A DNA stretch of 64,000 nucleotides from Clostridia bacterium (GCA_017504305.1 JAFVRJ010000010.1:27193-91192), one strand, 5' to 3'; positions 10,651-21,454 are shown, counted from the first letter of the stretch. The notes: a model not told the origin generated them from the sequence alone. Numbers and translations are program-made.

Positions 10651-13600
10651 CTTTACCTATGACTCCCTTCTTTTTGAGGATAAATATTATAGCTACTACG
10701 ATGCCGACAACTACTGCGACACCGCCAACGGACGCACCAACTATGATGAGGGTGTTTTGGGTTTTTTCGTCCATATTAACGCTTACGTTAGGTTTACCGC
10801 CACTATTTCCGGACGGTTTATTGCCGGTAGAGGGCTTACTGCCACTTGAACCACCGCCACTCGGCTCTTCTGGTGTTTCTTCGATGCCGATAACAACGTT
10901 AACCGTCTTTGAATATACGACGTTTCCGTCGATCTTAATCTCTACTACGACGTTTTCAGCGGATTCGGTAAACGCGTAAGGACTTGCCACCTCTTCGCCG
11001 TTAACGTAAAGTACAAGTTTAGAAGTTAGTTCTTCTGGCGCATTTATGGCTATAACCGCTTGCTCTATTCCGTTTATCACCTCGGCTATTTCAGCAGCTC
11101 CGGTTGTAACGGTAATAGCTTGCTCGCTAACCGACGACGTTAGCTTGTAGCTAACGTTTTTAACAGAGTTAAAGTTTACCATATCCGTCGGTGTAAAATC
11201 GATTTTATAAGTATGCTCGCCAAAAACCAACGTTTGTTCAGGCTCGGTAACGGTAAACGAGAATACACCGTCTACCATCTCGCCGTTAAAGGTTGCTTGC
11301 GCTGTGATATCCAGCGCCGACAAAACGTATCCACCGCTATAAGCAACATCATCGTGTTTACCCGTAGTTACGTAAGGCGTTGCTTTAGTAATAGTAAGCA
11401 TAACATCAAATGATTTATCAATGTACCCTTGTTTATGGATTGTTACGGTTACGTCGTATTCGCCAACGTTTATGGGTGACTGACTATAGCTGACGGTTGC
11501 ACCTTGAGGTAAATTGGTAACTGGAACGTTTATAGCTGTGCCCGTATAAATAGCAGAATAATTTTCGACTATAATATCATCTTCAAAGTTAAGGTAGCTT
11601 ACGATCAACTCTTTTGCGTTAGGATCGCGCTTAACGTAATTATAATCTGCATAGCTTATACCACCATCTACTACTAATACATTAACCGATATGCCAAAAG
11701 TTTGCGGAACAGCGGAGCTAAAATCTGTCGCGGTATAAGTATAAGACAAAACGTCGCTTGCAAACGGAACGTTGTCAGCTATCGGATAAGTTAGATTGAA
11801 ATCGGTCGGGAAGTCATCTCCGATATAAATAGTTATGGGATTAACTTCGTAAACCACAGTTTTAGCAACTATTTGGGTTGTAAAGTTCTTAACCGAATCA
11901 TCGACGATAAAGCAGCTTACTTCTTGGTAATTATCGTTAAGGGCTTTATACCTACTATCTGCGGTAAAAGTATACTCGCCTACGTGCTTAAACGGATTGC
12001 TTCCGTTAAGCGTTATACGTATTGCCGGATCGGTCACAACGCTAATACCCGCTATAGTAGACTCAACCATTGATACATCAAAACTACCATAATAGCTAAT
12101 TGGTGCTCCGCTATACACGTACTCTAACTTAAATCCTTCGTTTGAGGACCTAACTTGAGCCCAATCAAAAGTTACTTCAAGCGGTTTAACTCTGATTTTA
12201 TCATTTCCCCCAGTCAAACTAAACTCTACGCACTTAACGCCGTCTTTATATAATGGATCAACGGAAATGACGTCGTATAATGCGTCGTCAGGTACCAAGA
12301 AGATTTGATGCTCTGCGCAATTAACCCTAAATTGAATATCGTCAATACCATTATAAGAACCTAAAGTATACGACGTTTCTCTTGTAAATTTGGGGTATCT
12401 TTCCGAGCCAATCTTCTTAATTTCGCCATAATAGAATTCTAAAATGCCGATGTCGTCAAAGTTAATCGTGGCAGTTGCATGGGTGACCGTAAAGTAAACG
12501 ACGTCTTTAACCATGTAATTACCACTGGAGGTCACTGAAACGGCATAATTGCCGGGGAGCTTCATCTCATCAAAGGACACTGAATAATCGAAATCATCGC
12601 CTTCTACGACTTCATAGCCTACTGCATAATCGAGTGCGCCGATTGCGGATTCAATTTGCGCATTACTAAACGCATCTCCTTGATAAACAAGGTTGGAGGG
12701 CACGGTATATTTTATCTCTTTAGGTGTAATTTCGAAGCGAGTTACGCTCAAACTTTCACTACTATCATAGCCGTTATAGTTATAGTTACCTGCGGTCGTG
12801 GTCAACGTAAGGCGGACGTCTTTAATTTTAGTAACGTCCTTCAATTTAATGGCGTTAGAGCCAACAACCTCGGTGCCGTCAAATAGCTTATAGCTGAATT
12901 CCCAAACAAAGCTTACTCCGTAAGGAAGTTCGTTTTGGTCAATATTGATAACGTAATCTTTGCCGTTATACGGAAACTCCATATCTTCAGTCAAAATCAT
13001 TTTGGTGGATCCGTTTGTTACGTACAGTCCACTTATATTTACGTCGATCGGGGTAATAGTAAAGGCAATTTCACGAGCAGTGATACCATAGTACTCATCG
13101 GTTTCCGCAACGTCAATAACGGCAACGTATTCATAGTTAGGCGCGCACGCGGAAATAGGAATGTCCGTGCCAAGATCGGTATAGGTATCTTCTAAAATAT
13201 TATGACGTTTATAGGAGGCAGAATAGCTAAACTTTTCACCATTGAAGTCGAGTATAACCGCTTTACCCGTATATGGATAGCTATTTACCATATCCAATGT
13301 ATAATAGCGTTTTCCGACCGTCAAAGTGCCGTTTTCGGTTGCCGAAATTATATAGTTTCCTACTGCAGATCCTAAAATAATCTTTTCGTCGACACGCTTG
13401 AATACAATATCGTCAACAAGCACGCTACCACCTTTGGTGACGCCCTTGACGTAGCTCGAAGTCATATAGATTACTTCGCCGAGGCCTATGTTTGCCAAGT
13501 AGTCTTCGCCAACGTCTTCCTCTTGGTTTGTAGGTCTTATGGTAAGCTCGTACACGGGATCATCCCCAAAGTTAACGTTAGTATCTTTGGCGGTAAGCGT

Positions 13601-16600
13601 AAGGTTTAATCCCTTAATTTGCAACGTTACTAAAGAAGTTTCCGCTTCCTTATAGTTAGCGGTATTTGGAGTAACAATTGCAGAAAGAATATATTTACCT
13701 GCATTTTTAAAGCTAAAGGGTTCTAACGAAGTTTCTCCCTCGTACTTATAAGTCACGGTATACTCGTAAGGTGTAACGTCGAAGGGCTTTACCTCTACTT
13801 TAGTTTTGTCAACGATAATGGAGTGTAGCTCGCCGTTATAGGTTACCGTTTTAGAATTGAAACCAACGTTATCAAGGTCAATACTTGCGGGTACTACCTT
13901 AAACGTTGCACTACTGCCGGTTTGCACCTCATAATTATGGATGCGAGCGGGATTGGGAACGTATAATGATACGGTATACTCCGCGTTTGCATCCGCGCCT
14001 ACGTAATAATCACTTGTATATGAAAGGTTATCGGTAAGCCATGCTTGTGATCCCAGCGTGGAAAGGTAAATTACTTGCGGATGCTCGTCGTAAAACTCTA
14101 TTACGCTCTCTGTGACCGCGGTTGAAACCGTTACCACCTGACGTTTGACGTAGAAATAAACTTCCTTTATGCAATCGTTATATCCCGGCACTCTTATGGT
14201 TAAAGATAATCTATAAGAGCCTGCATCTTGTATTTGGGTGGGGTAAATTACGGTGTAATCGGTGCGAGTTAAATAAACGATTTCCACCAAAATAGAGTAA
14301 TGGTCGTAGTCGTAGTTATGTAACCTAAAATTATTGGTAACGTTAACAATCTCGTTCGGGTTATAAGTTAATGCAGTAGCTTGAGTTAAGCCACCGATAA
14401 AGGAAGTGATTTCATAGCCCGAAAGATCTAAATTACCTTTGGTAAGTACAAACGTAGAGGTAAATGAATATCCGGTTGTATTTAAACGCGGTGCTATATC
14501 AATCGTTACGGTGTATTTACCAACGTTGTATATCAACTCGTTTATCCCTATTACGTTGCCAAAGTCATCCGTAATGGTTACGGTAACGCCCTCAAAGCCT
14601 AACGGATTGATAATATCCGTTTGAGTGTATCCTAAATCGGTTAAAGTATTTTGTAAGTTGTTTAAACCAAGCTTATAAATCAAATCGACCATACCGTAAG
14701 CACCCGTCGTATAGTCGATGGTAAGAACGGCGTACGTATCATAAACAGTAAAGGTTCCTTTTGCATAAGCATAGGATAGCGCAAAGTTAAACTTGTACTC
14801 GGTAAGAGTATCATCCACTTGCGACAATTCATCTTGCGTTCCTATCGATTGATAGCTTCCGTCAGCCTTACGATAAGACCAATTAAAGGTTGCCTCTTGA
14901 TCCAATTTTGCGCGTACTTCGCGTGAAAAACTTTGTTTAATTGCACTTTCAACGGTTTTTCGACTAAATGGAGTTATTGCAGAAGGAACTACTTGGTAGA
15001 AGGCATCAAAGTCGTAATAAAGATTATTCTCAGCATCTAACACGCCGTATGCTTCGGGATTTGCATCCAAGGTGTAGTCGAGTAGCGTCCTCATCTCGCG
15101 ACTGATACTACCATTATTTACCCCAAAACTCTCGGTAATGTTGGCGTAAGGATTTTTAACCCTTGTTATCAATTTGTAATCAAGTTTATCTTCTGGGAAG
15201 ACCAAAACGGGTACGTCTTCCGACTCATCCTTTATAAATCCCCAGCTCAAACTTTGTGCAAACGCCCATCCCGCATTTGTCGTTTCGATCGTTACGTAGG
15301 CATTGGTATCCACCAGCTCCGATAGCGTGCCATCACTGACAGTGTAGGTACCGCTTGCGTAATTGACTGATTTGGTTAAGTTAGTTGCGTTCCAATCGCC
15401 TATTTGATATGAATTGCGTACTTGACCAGTCGATTCGGTTGCAAAAAAGTCTCCGCCGCCAAGGTTGCGAGTTAGTTCAACCATGCCCAAAGAGGTTTCT
15501 GCTACGCCACCGGACGTTATATCGATACTTGCACGGGTAATTAAACCGTTTTCCGCATTATTCTTAACGCCATAACCACCATCGCCTATTACGTTAACTG
15601 CGCTGATTGTACCGTTATTGGTTAAAGCAACGTAATTTGCACTGCTACCGATTATCGTAATAGCGTTAACCGTAACGCCCTCGCTAATAGAGTTAAATAG
15701 CGGTTTGGAAACACCGTCTATCGAGTAACCGTTGCCGTCAAAATTAACTTTAAGAGCATCTACGTAATAATCATATGCGGTAAGCCCTAACGTAATTGGG
15801 TTAGTAAGAATTGCGTAACCGCTTTCCAACGTACCAAGCGCCATAAAATCGGCGGCGGATGAAATCTTATACGGCTCTGCTTTAGTTCCGCTACCGCTTA
15901 AAGAGGTGCTTGCTGAAGGCACCGTATTCATAGACGCTTGAGGTGTAAACGTTGCGGATGAAATCTTTAAACTATTATAGAACAAATAGCCTGTCCTATT
16001 TAGGTAGGTCCCGGCGGTTTCAAGTTCCTCTTGAAGATTTAAGTTATTATCCTCTAAAAGCGGAGTATTATAAAGATTAATGCTTGCACCGAGCGATTTT
16101 TTGGTGCCGGCATAAGTCAAAAGATAATACTCGAGTTCGACGTAATTATCAATCGTTTCCCCTACGAAGTCACCTACTCCCGCCGTAATTAAGCCATCTG
16201 CGTACGAGGCATTGACTTGCGCTATCGTGCCATCAACTGCTCTACCATAGTTGTTTGTAATAATCAAACTGTTAGATGGAAGTACTTTGTTAATACCGGT
16301 AACGAATAGTACGTTTTTGCAATACAATTCGTTAACTACAACCGTGCCCGTATGGAACAAGTCGTTAAAGTTAGTTGCCTTCAATACGGCGGTGACGTCG
16401 TTAACCCAAACGGAAACCAAGCCGTCAGCATCGATAATAACGTAGGCTAACGCGGTAGACGACAAAGTGTTTTTAACCGCTATCGGGAAGATAAAAGAGC
16501 CATTATTTGTGTAAAAACAACCGTTATCGAGAGCTTCGTTACGCGGTAATGAATTAACTATATTCGATTTATGCTCGGCATAAGTATCGGCAAGCGTTTT

Positions 16601-17725
16601 GGCATATTCCATAAACGCAGATTTATCGCCGAATCCAAACATATTAGCTATAGCTAATTGATAATTAATAGAGGTAGGATTAACGAGGTCACCTTCTGCG
16701 CCAAACGCCATGGTATAAGGATGATTTACGCCTATTACGGCGCTCTTTGTTAAATCACCACTAACGTTTTGAGTCCAAGTTACAAATGAATTATTATAAA
16801 TATCAATTGCTTTATTGTAAAAAGCGGTATAATCGGTGAGCGCATCACCACTTACGGCAGGCAAATACTCCGTTCCGTTAGTGGGTACTTCAAAATTCTC
16901 CATAAAAGCACCAAACAACTCGCCAAAAGTGTTAAATGCGGTAATAACGTCGGCGGAAGCCGTTTGAGTGGAATGTTTAGTTAAGTCGGTTATTTCGCCG
17001 AAGTCTCCTGCAATCATACCAAAAGGATTGCAGTCGTCGTAGCTTACAGTCGCTTTATTAGTCAAGCCGTTTTTACCAAGCAACCCTCTTGTGTACAAGT
17101 CGGAACAGCGTTCGATGGTTTCGTATTTAGAGCCGACGCCGTCTTTAGTGCTGTTTGTAACGGCTATGAGTCCTGATAATCCCGTAGCCGTAATATCGGC
17201 GACAACGCTACAATCCGATATCGTTCCGAAGTTGCTTACGACTATACCGCTTGCGTTATATCCACTGATGTTACCGGTAACGCTAACGTTAGTTATTGTT
17301 CCGAAGTTAACCATAGCAAGCGGGGCTGCATTTTGATTAGCAACGATATCTACACCAATCAAATTTAAGTTCTTGACCACCGCGGATTCAAATAAAGTGC
17401 CGAACAACGCCTCTTTTAGTCCAATTATCGCGTGACCTCTGCCGTCTAAAGCACCGTTAAAATCAAACCCTTCCGAACGGACGTCCCTGTCTAAATAGTA
17501 GCGGTCAAGATAGATATCGGTAGTTAAAACGTAATTTTTACTATCATCCAACACTCCGTTCATAACGTAACGGAGGAAGGCTTCTTCCGAATCAATATAT
17601 ACGGTTTCGCTTTCCGCATCCGCGCGCTCGCTACCGGCGGGCGCGTGCGCTAAAACGGCAGAAACTGCCGTCATAGCAACGAGCAATAAAATTACGCAAG
17701 TCAATATAAATTTTTTCATACGCAA
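10640..17725 (-). CDS. Giant membrane-anchored surface protein with GLUG-like and MBG/Ig-like repeats
   Basis: The 2361-residue protein begins with a Sec signal peptide (about residues 4-27, ending VLAHAPAG). Residues about 110-190 contain GLUG-like repeats (NFGTITNVSVTG, NFGTISDCSVVAD), and the large middle and C-terminal portion consists of beta-sandwich units with Y-T/N-G-x-x signatures (for example SAIYTGTAINVPVTNLPQGATVSY), typical of MBG/YDG Ig-like domains. A Pro/Ser/Gly linker at about 2285-2320 precedes one transmembrane helix and a KKKGVIGKDEK tail, so it is anchored by a helix rather than by an LPxTG sorting signal. It lies 2 bases after the flippase gene and overlaps the LRR lipoprotein gene by 11 bp, forming a tight three-gene operon. 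Confidence 0.9.
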   Translation of the reverse strand: MRMKKFILTCVILLLVAMTAVSAVLAHAPAGSERADAESETVYIDSEEAFLRYVMNGVLDDSKNYVLTTDIYLDRYYLDRDVRSEGFDFNGALDGRGHAIIGLKEALFGTLFESAVVKNLNLIGVDIVANQNAAPLAMVNFGTITNVSVTGNISGYNASGIVVSNFGTISDCSVVADITATGLSGLIAVTNSTKDGVGSKYETIERCSDLYTRGLLGKNGLTNKATVSYDDCNPFGMIAGDFGEITDLTKHSTQTASADVITAFNTFGELFGAFMENFEVPTNGTEYLPAVSGDALTDYTAFYNKAIDIYNNSFVTWTQNVSGDLTKSAVIGVNHPYTMAFGAEGDLVNPTSINYQLAIANMFGFGDKSAFMEYAKTLADTYAEHKSNIVNSLPRNEALDNGCFYTNNGSFIFPIAVKNTLSSTALAYVIIDADGLVSVWVNDVTAVLKATNFNDLFHTGTVVVNELYCKNVLFVTGINKVLPSNSLIITNNYGRAVDGTIAQVNASYADGLITAGVGDFVGETIDNYVELEYYLLTYAGTKKSLGASINLYNTPLLEDNNLNLQEELETAGTYLNRTGYLFYNSLKISSATFTPQASMNTVPSASTSLSGSGTKAEPYKISSAADFMALGTLESGYAILTNPITLGLTAYDYYVDALKVNFDGNGYSIDGVSKPLFNSISEGVTVNAITIIGSSANYVALTNNGTISAVNVIGDGGYGVKNNAENGLITRASIDITSGGVAETSLGMVELTRNLGGGDFFATESTGQVRNSYQIGDWNATNLTKSVNYASGTYTVSDGTLSELVDTNAYVTIETTNAGWAFAQSLSWGFIKDESEDVPVLVFPEDKLDYKLITRVKNPYANITESFGVNNGSISREMRTLLDYTLDANPEAYGVLDAENNLYYDFDAFYQVVPSAITPFSRKTVESAIKQSFSREVRAKLDQEATFNWSYRKADGSYQSIGTQDELSQVDDTLTEYKFNFALSYAYAKGTFTVYDTYAVLTIDYTTGAYGMVDLIYKLGLNNLQNTLTDLGYTQTDIINPLGFEGVTVTITDDFGNVIGINELIYNVGKYTVTIDIAPRLNTTGYSFTSTFVLTKGNLDLSGYEITSFIGGLTQATALTYNPNEIVNVTNNFRLHNYDYDHYSILVEIVYLTRTDYTVIYPTQIQDAGSYRLSLTIRVPGYNDCIKEVYFYVKRQVVTVSTAVTESVIEFYDEHPQVIYLSTLGSQAWLTDNLSYTSDYYVGADANAEYTVSLYVPNPARIHNYEVQTGSSATFKVVPASIDLDNVGFNSKTVTYNGELHSIIVDKTKVEVKPFDVTPYEYTVTYKYEGETSLEPFSFKNAGKYILSAIVTPNTANYKEAETSLVTLQIKGLNLTLTAKDTNVNFGDDPVYELTIRPTNQEEDVGEDYLANIGLGEVIYMTSSYVKGVTKGGSVLVDDIVFKRVDEKIILGSAVGNYIISATENGTLTVGKRYYTLDMVNSYPYTGKAVILDFNGEKFSYSASYKRHNILEDTYTDLGTDIPISACAPNYEYVAVIDVAETDEYYGITAREIAFTITPIDVNISGLYVTNGSTKMILTEDMEFPYNGKDYVINIDQNELPYGVSFVWEFSYKLFDGTEVVGSNAIKLKDVTKIKDVRLTLTTTAGNYNYNGYDSSESLSVTRFEITPKEIKYTVPSNLVYQGDAFSNAQIESAIGALDYAVGYEVVEGDDFDYSVSFDEMKLPGNYAVSVTSSGNYMVKDVVYFTVTHATATINFDDIGILEFYYGEIKKIGSERYPKFTRETSYTLGSYNGIDDIQFRVNCAEHQIFLVPDDALYDVISVDPLYKDGVKCVEFSLTGGNDKIRVKPLEVTFDWAQVRSSNEGFKLEYVYSGAPISYYGSFDVSMVESTIAGISVVTDPAIRITLNGSNPFKHVGEYTFTADSRYKALNDNYQEVSCFIVDDSVKNFTTQIVAKTVVYEVNPITIYIGDDFPTDFNLTYPIADNVPFASDVLSYTYTATDFSSAVPQTFGISVNVLVVDGGISYADYNYVKRDPNAKELIVSYLNFEDDIIVENYSAIYTGTAINVPVTNLPQGATVSYSQSPINVGEYDVTVTIHKQGYIDKSFDVMLTITKATPYVTTGKHDDVAYSGGYVLSALDITAQATFNGEMVDGVFSFTVTEPEQTLVFGEHTYKIDFTPTDMVNFNSVKNVSYKLTSSVSEQAITVTTGAAEIAEVINGIEQAVIAINAPEELTSKLVLYVNGEEVASPYAFTESAENVVVEIKIDGNVVYSKTVNVVIGIEETPEEPSGGGSSGSKPSTGNKPSGNSGGKPNVSVNMDEKTQNTLIIVGASVGGVAVVVGIVVAIIFILKKKGVIGKDEK

Positions 17726-17727
17726 AA

Positions 17728-19086
17728 TTATCTATCTTGTTTTTTAATGGTCTTTTGGTTAAACCAAGAGATCTCTTTTTTAACGAGTTTGTATTGTTTT
17801 TTGCCTCTTATGGCGTCGAACAGCTGTACTGCTACGCCACATAAAATTGGTAGGTAGAAGGTGAATATTCTATAGAGAATAACCGCCCAGAACAAACATC
17901 CTTCCGGGACGATTTTATCAAATACGTTGTAGAAGCTTCCTTCAGATGCGCCGGAGGAACCGGGAGTGGGTATTAAACCAGCCGCAAAAGTGGTATAGAA
18001 AGCTTTGGAAATAAGTTCGCCGAAGTTACCTTCACCGCCGAGCATTTTAACAATAAAGTAAGGATAGGTCGCTACGGCAAATAAATCGATAAGGGAAAGA
18101 GCCCCTACTATAAAGATAATGGACTTATGCTTACCGAGGTACTTAAACGCAGCAATAAAGCTATCGACGTTATCTTGAGCTTTTGCTACGGCTTTATCGT
18201 AATCCTTAACGAGGCGCAGTTTTTTACCGAGCCCTACTATTTTTTTAGTCATTTTGAGGGTAAACGGTATATTTTTAGAGAAAATCATAAGCACGAGCGG
18301 AAGCATAGGCGTTACGATAATCCACATAATGGTACCAATAAGGATGGCGAGCGAAACTTTAGTCGGGAAAGCGATAAAGAAAATAATTGCAAGTCCATCC
18401 ATGGCAAAAACTCGAATCGCATGTTTTACCACGGGGAGCGTAATGGCGGTAGGAGTATCGATATTCGCTTTGGACATATAAAGCATTTGGAAGGGTTGAC
18501 CGCCGGTTGCCCACGGAGTAATGTTATCGTAATAAGTGCCGAGCAAAGCAACTCTTGTGGAAAGTCCAAGACGTTTGCCGTAACCGCACTTACGTATTAA
18601 CGCAAAGAAGACGAAGGTATCTGCCGCCATATGGACGAAAAACATCAATATCAAAAGTATAAGCCACTCGTAGTGATCGCCTATGCGTTGCATGATGTCC
18701 TTGAACCCCATAAAGTTGGAATCCTTAATTTCGAGTATAAGAACAACGGCAACCGCGATAACGTTAAAGGCAACGAACAGCGCGGAAGTTAAAAACTTTT
18801 TACGCTTTTCCTTTTTAGTTTTAGGTTTTTTATAAGCATCCTCATCCGGTAGTACCAAACGTTCTTCGGCGTTACCAACTATATTTTCGTGAGTAAGCTC
18901 GTGATCTTCTAATACTTTTTTTGTTTTTTTATCGCCTTCGGGTGCGGTTAATTCAGCCTGCGGTTGAACGGTAACCTCACCGTTATCAGATTGATCGGTG
19001 GTCTTTAACTCTACTTCTTCCATAGGAAGTTCGGTGCAAGTATCATTATCTTGGAAGTTATCTTGATTCAAAAAATCGTTTGTCAT
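17728..19086 (-). CDS. YbhN/AglD-family flippase-like membrane protein (LPG synthase TM domain)
   Basis: A 452-residue integral membrane protein with an acidic, charged cytoplasmic N-terminus of about 95 residues, then seven or eight hydrophobic helices. The C-terminal motif IPTPGSSGASEGSFY matches the TPGGxGxxE signature of the UPF0104/LPG_synthase_TM family, whose members move or modify polyprenyl- or glycerol-linked lipids; the substrate is unknown. I chose the ATG at 19086 because AAAGGGG precedes it at a good distance; a second ATG at 19101 would place that ribosome binding site inside the coding region. It is first in the operon with the giant surface protein and the LRR lipoprotein. 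Confidence 0.85.
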   Translation of the reverse strand: MTNDFLNQDNFQDNDTCTELPMEEVELKTTDQSDNGEVTVQPQAELTAPEGDKKTKKVLEDHELTHENIVGNAEERLVLPDEDAYKKPKTKKEKRKKFLTSALFVAFNVIAVAVVLILEIKDSNFMGFKDIMQRIGDHYEWLILLILMFFVHMAADTFVFFALIRKCGYGKRLGLSTRVALLGTYYDNITPWATGGQPFQMLYMSKANIDTPTAITLPVVKHAIRVFAMDGLAIIFFIAFPTKVSLAILIGTIMWIIVTPMLPLVLMIFSKNIPFTLKMTKKIVGLGKKLRLVKDYDKAVAKAQDNVDSFIAAFKYLGKHKSIIFIVGALSLIDLFAVATYPYFIVKMLGGEGNFGELISKAFYTTFAAGLIPTPGSSGASEGSFYNVFDKIVPEGCLFWAVILYRIFTFYLPILCGVAVQLFDAIRGKKQYKLVKKEISWFNQKTIKKQDR

Positions 19087-19122
19087 TAAAACCCCTTTCA
19101 TAATTTTCTTTTTACATTATTA

Positions 19123-19151
19123 ATAATAACATAACGCGCGCGCATTGGCAA
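19123..19151 (-). promoter_or_regulatory. Promoter of flippase/surface-protein operon, CGCG-spacer type
   Basis: Minus strand: -35 TTGCCA (19146-19151) and -10 TATTAT (19123-19128) with a 17-base spacer holding an uninterrupted CGCGCGCG tract. Confidence 0.7.
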
Positions 19152-19278
19152 GTCCCATATTTTTTTAGACAAAAAATGGCACAACGCGTTAATTAGGATT
19201 ATTTAATAATTTAGACTTCAAATAATAAAACAACGTTAAAACCCAGCTAAATTGTTAATTTTATTTGAAATTTTCAAA

Positions 19279-19303
19279 TAAAAAAACGGCGGTTTCCGCC
19301 GTT
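19279..19303 (-). terminator. Terminator of SDR gene
   Basis: Minus-strand AACGGCGG/CCGCCGTT stem with a 3-base loop is followed by a T-tract (19279-19286). A second AT-rich palindrome (TTATTTGAAA and its complement) lies immediately downstream at about 19261-19282. Confidence 0.88.
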
Positions 19304-19324
19304 TTGATAAATTTTAACTGCAAA

Positions 19325-20146
19325 CTACTTTTTAAACTCTTTCATACGAGTAGTAGCACCGCCGTCAGCCAATACGTCGACGCCACACAAGAATCCGTTA
19401 CGAGGATCGGCTACCGTTGCAATTGCGTAACCGAGTTCTTCCGGGTTACCCATGCGGTTTTCGGCAGTCATCGGAATTAGCATTGCTCCGTCTTCGGCTT
19501 CAAGATTACCCATATCGGTAGAAATCAATCCCGGACTTAACGAAACCACTCTTATCCCCTTTTTACCGTACTCAAAGGCACACTTCTTTGCATACCAAAC
19601 AACAAAGTTTTTGGAAAGAGAATATGCAAAACCGCTCTTTTGATAGTCGGTCTTTGCCATTTGGCTCTTCTTTACAATTTTGGCAACGAATTTACTTTCG
19701 TCGCTTTCAGCTAAAGCATAAACCTTCTTGTTAATTAAAAACGAGGGCAAAACGTAAGCGGAGTTAGACGCAACGTCAAGTATTACGCTACCCCTATCCA
19801 TAACTTTAGAAAACTCCTCGTTAACGTAAACGGTACCTAATGCGTTGACGCGTACGATATCTTCCGGCTTTGCCATTTTGGGCGAAAGTCCCGCCGCGTT
19901 AATGACAACGGTTACTTGACCGATAGACGACGCATACTCAACAAGCTCAATTACCGATTGCCTTATGGAAGTATCGCACGTCTTTGCATAAGCCTCGTAA
20001 CCAAGTCCTTTTAGCTCCTCTACGGCTTTTTCGAGTTTAGCAAGCGTTCTGCCGGAAATAACTACGGCATATTCCTTGTCAAAGTATTTGATTGCGGCAA
20101 GGCCCATGCCACTACCGCCACCGGTAACAACTAAAACTTTTTTCAT
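19325..20146 (-). CDS. Short-chain dehydrogenase/reductase (SDR) family oxidoreductase
   Basis: The 273-residue NAD(P)-dependent enzyme has the classical SDR pattern: nucleotide-binding TGGGSGMG at residues 8-15, N-A-A-G at 83-86, a Ser near 127-129, and the catalytic Y175-x-x-x-K179. Between Ser and Tyr there is an unusually long insert of about 45 residues. R33 after the second beta strand (SGRT) hints at NADP preference. The substrate is not predictable. It follows lysA after 48 bases and is probably co-transcribed, though no role in lysine synthesis is implied. Confidence 0.88.
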   Translation of the reverse strand: MKKVLVVTGGGSGMGLAAIKYFDKEYAVVISGRTLAKLEKAVEELKGLGYEAYAKTCDTSIRQSVIELVEYASSIGQVTVVINAAGLSPKMAKPEDIVRVNALGTVYVNEEFSKVMDRGSVILDVASNSAYVLPSFLINKKVYALAESDESKFVAKIVKKSQMAKTDYQKSGFAYSLSKNFVVWYAKKCAFEYGKKGIRVVSLSPGLISTDMGNLEAEDGAMLIPMTAENRMGNPEELGYAIATVADPRNGFLCGVDVLADGGATTRMKEFKK

Positions 20147-20194
20147 TTTATCTCCTAAATAAGATATGCTTGCGTGGCAAGTATATCAGTGGTT

Positions 20195-21454
20195 TTATAG
20201 ATTTTTGAACTCATCGTAAATATCGAGGGTCGCGAACAAATCCTTCGGCGTTTCCGCTCTACGTATAAGGTCAAAACTGCCGTCCTCGTTCAATAGGATT
20301 TCGGCGCTACGAAGCTTGCCGTTGTAGTTATATCCCATAGAATGTCCGTGTGCGCCTGCCTCGTGTATAAATAGGTAATCGCCACGCTCAAGTTTAGGTA
20401 ACTTTCTGTCTACGGCAAACTTATCGCTATTTTCGCAAAGTGAACCTACAACGTCGTAAACGGTATCCTCTGCTACATTTTCCTTACCTAAAACGGTAAT
20501 ATGATGATATGCTCCGTAAATTGCTGGACGCATCAAGTTAGCAGCACAAGCATCTACGCCGGCGTATTCTTTATAGGTATGCTTGAAGTGTACGACCTTG
20601 GTAATTAAACCGCCGTAAGGAGCAAGCATGTATCTGCCGAGCTCGGTAAAAATCTTTAGGTCGCTGATACCTTGAGCAGTTATAATTTCGTCATAAGCCT
20701 TCTTTACGCCTTCGGCTATAACGTTGATATCGGTTTTCTTTTGTTCGGGGCGATACGGTACGCCGATGCCACCGGATAGGTTTACGAATACGAACTTGGC
20801 TCCTGTTTCTTTAGTGATATCAGCTATCAAAGTAAATAAGGTGCGTGCAAGTACGGGATAATACTCGTTTTCGATGTTATTACTTGCTAAAAACGCGTGT
20901 ACACCAAACTCTTTAACGCCTTTTGCCATCAAAATCTTAACTGCTTCGAACATTTGGTCGCGAGTTAAGCCGTATTTAGCGTCTGCAGGAGTTCCCATAA
21001 TTTGGTTGTTGATGGTAAACTCGCCACCGGGATTATAGCGCAAGCAGATTTTTTCGGGGATACCGGCGCACTCCTCTAAAAAGTCAATGTGAGTAATGTC
21101 GTCGAGATTGATTATAGCACCAAGCTTACGCGCATATACGTATTCTTGAGCGGGAGTCTCGTTAGATGAAAACATGATTTCATCACCTTTAAAGCCGAGC
21201 CTTTCAGCCATCATCAACTCGGTGTAGCTCGAACAATCGACGCCTGCGCCTTCAGCCTTTAGAAGCTTAATAAGTGCGGGATTGGGGGTTGCTTTGACTG
21301 CAAAGTACTCTTTAAATCCTTTGTTCCAACTGAACGCTTGATATAATCCACGTGCGTTATCTACTATCCCCTTTTTATCATATAAATGATAAGGAGTGGG
21401 ATATACGCTTGATATTTCTTCAACTTTTGCCTTGGTTACAAACGGCTTCTTCAT
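20195..21454 (-). CDS. lysA: Diaminopimelate decarboxylase
   Basis: The 419-residue PLP enzyme should convert meso-diaminopimelate to lysine and CO2. The PLP-binding lysine is K54 in YFAVKATPNP. The fold-III barrel motifs GVDCSSYTELMMAERLG and NLSGGIGVPYRP are present, and the C-terminal half carries VVGSLCENSDKFAVDR, matching the substrate-binding C-E-x-x-D motif, and the HEAGAHGHSMGYNYNGKLRSAEIL region. Length is normal. AGAGGT precedes the ATG. Other decarboxylases of this fold (ornithine/arginine, carboxynorspermidine) are less likely because of the C-E-x-x-D pattern. Confidence 0.9.
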   Translation of the reverse strand: MKKPFVTKAKVEEISSVYPTPYHLYDKKGIVDNARGLYQAFSWNKGFKEYFAVKATPNPALIKLLKAEGAGVDCSSYTELMMAERLGFKGDEIMFSSNETPAQEYVYARKLGAIINLDDITHIDFLEECAGIPEKICLRYNPGGEFTINNQIMGTPADAKYGLTRDQMFEAVKILMAKGVKEFGVHAFLASNNIENEYYPVLARTLFTLIADITKETGAKFVFVNLSGGIGVPYRPEQKKTDINVIAEGVKKAYDEIITAQGISDLKIFTELGRYMLAPYGGLITKVVHFKHTYKEYAGVDACAANLMRPAIYGAYHHITVLGKENVAEDTVYDVVGSLCENSDKFAVDRKLPKLERGDYLFIHEAGAHGHSMGYNYNGKLRSAEILLNEDGSFDLIRRAETPKDLFATLDIYDEFKNL

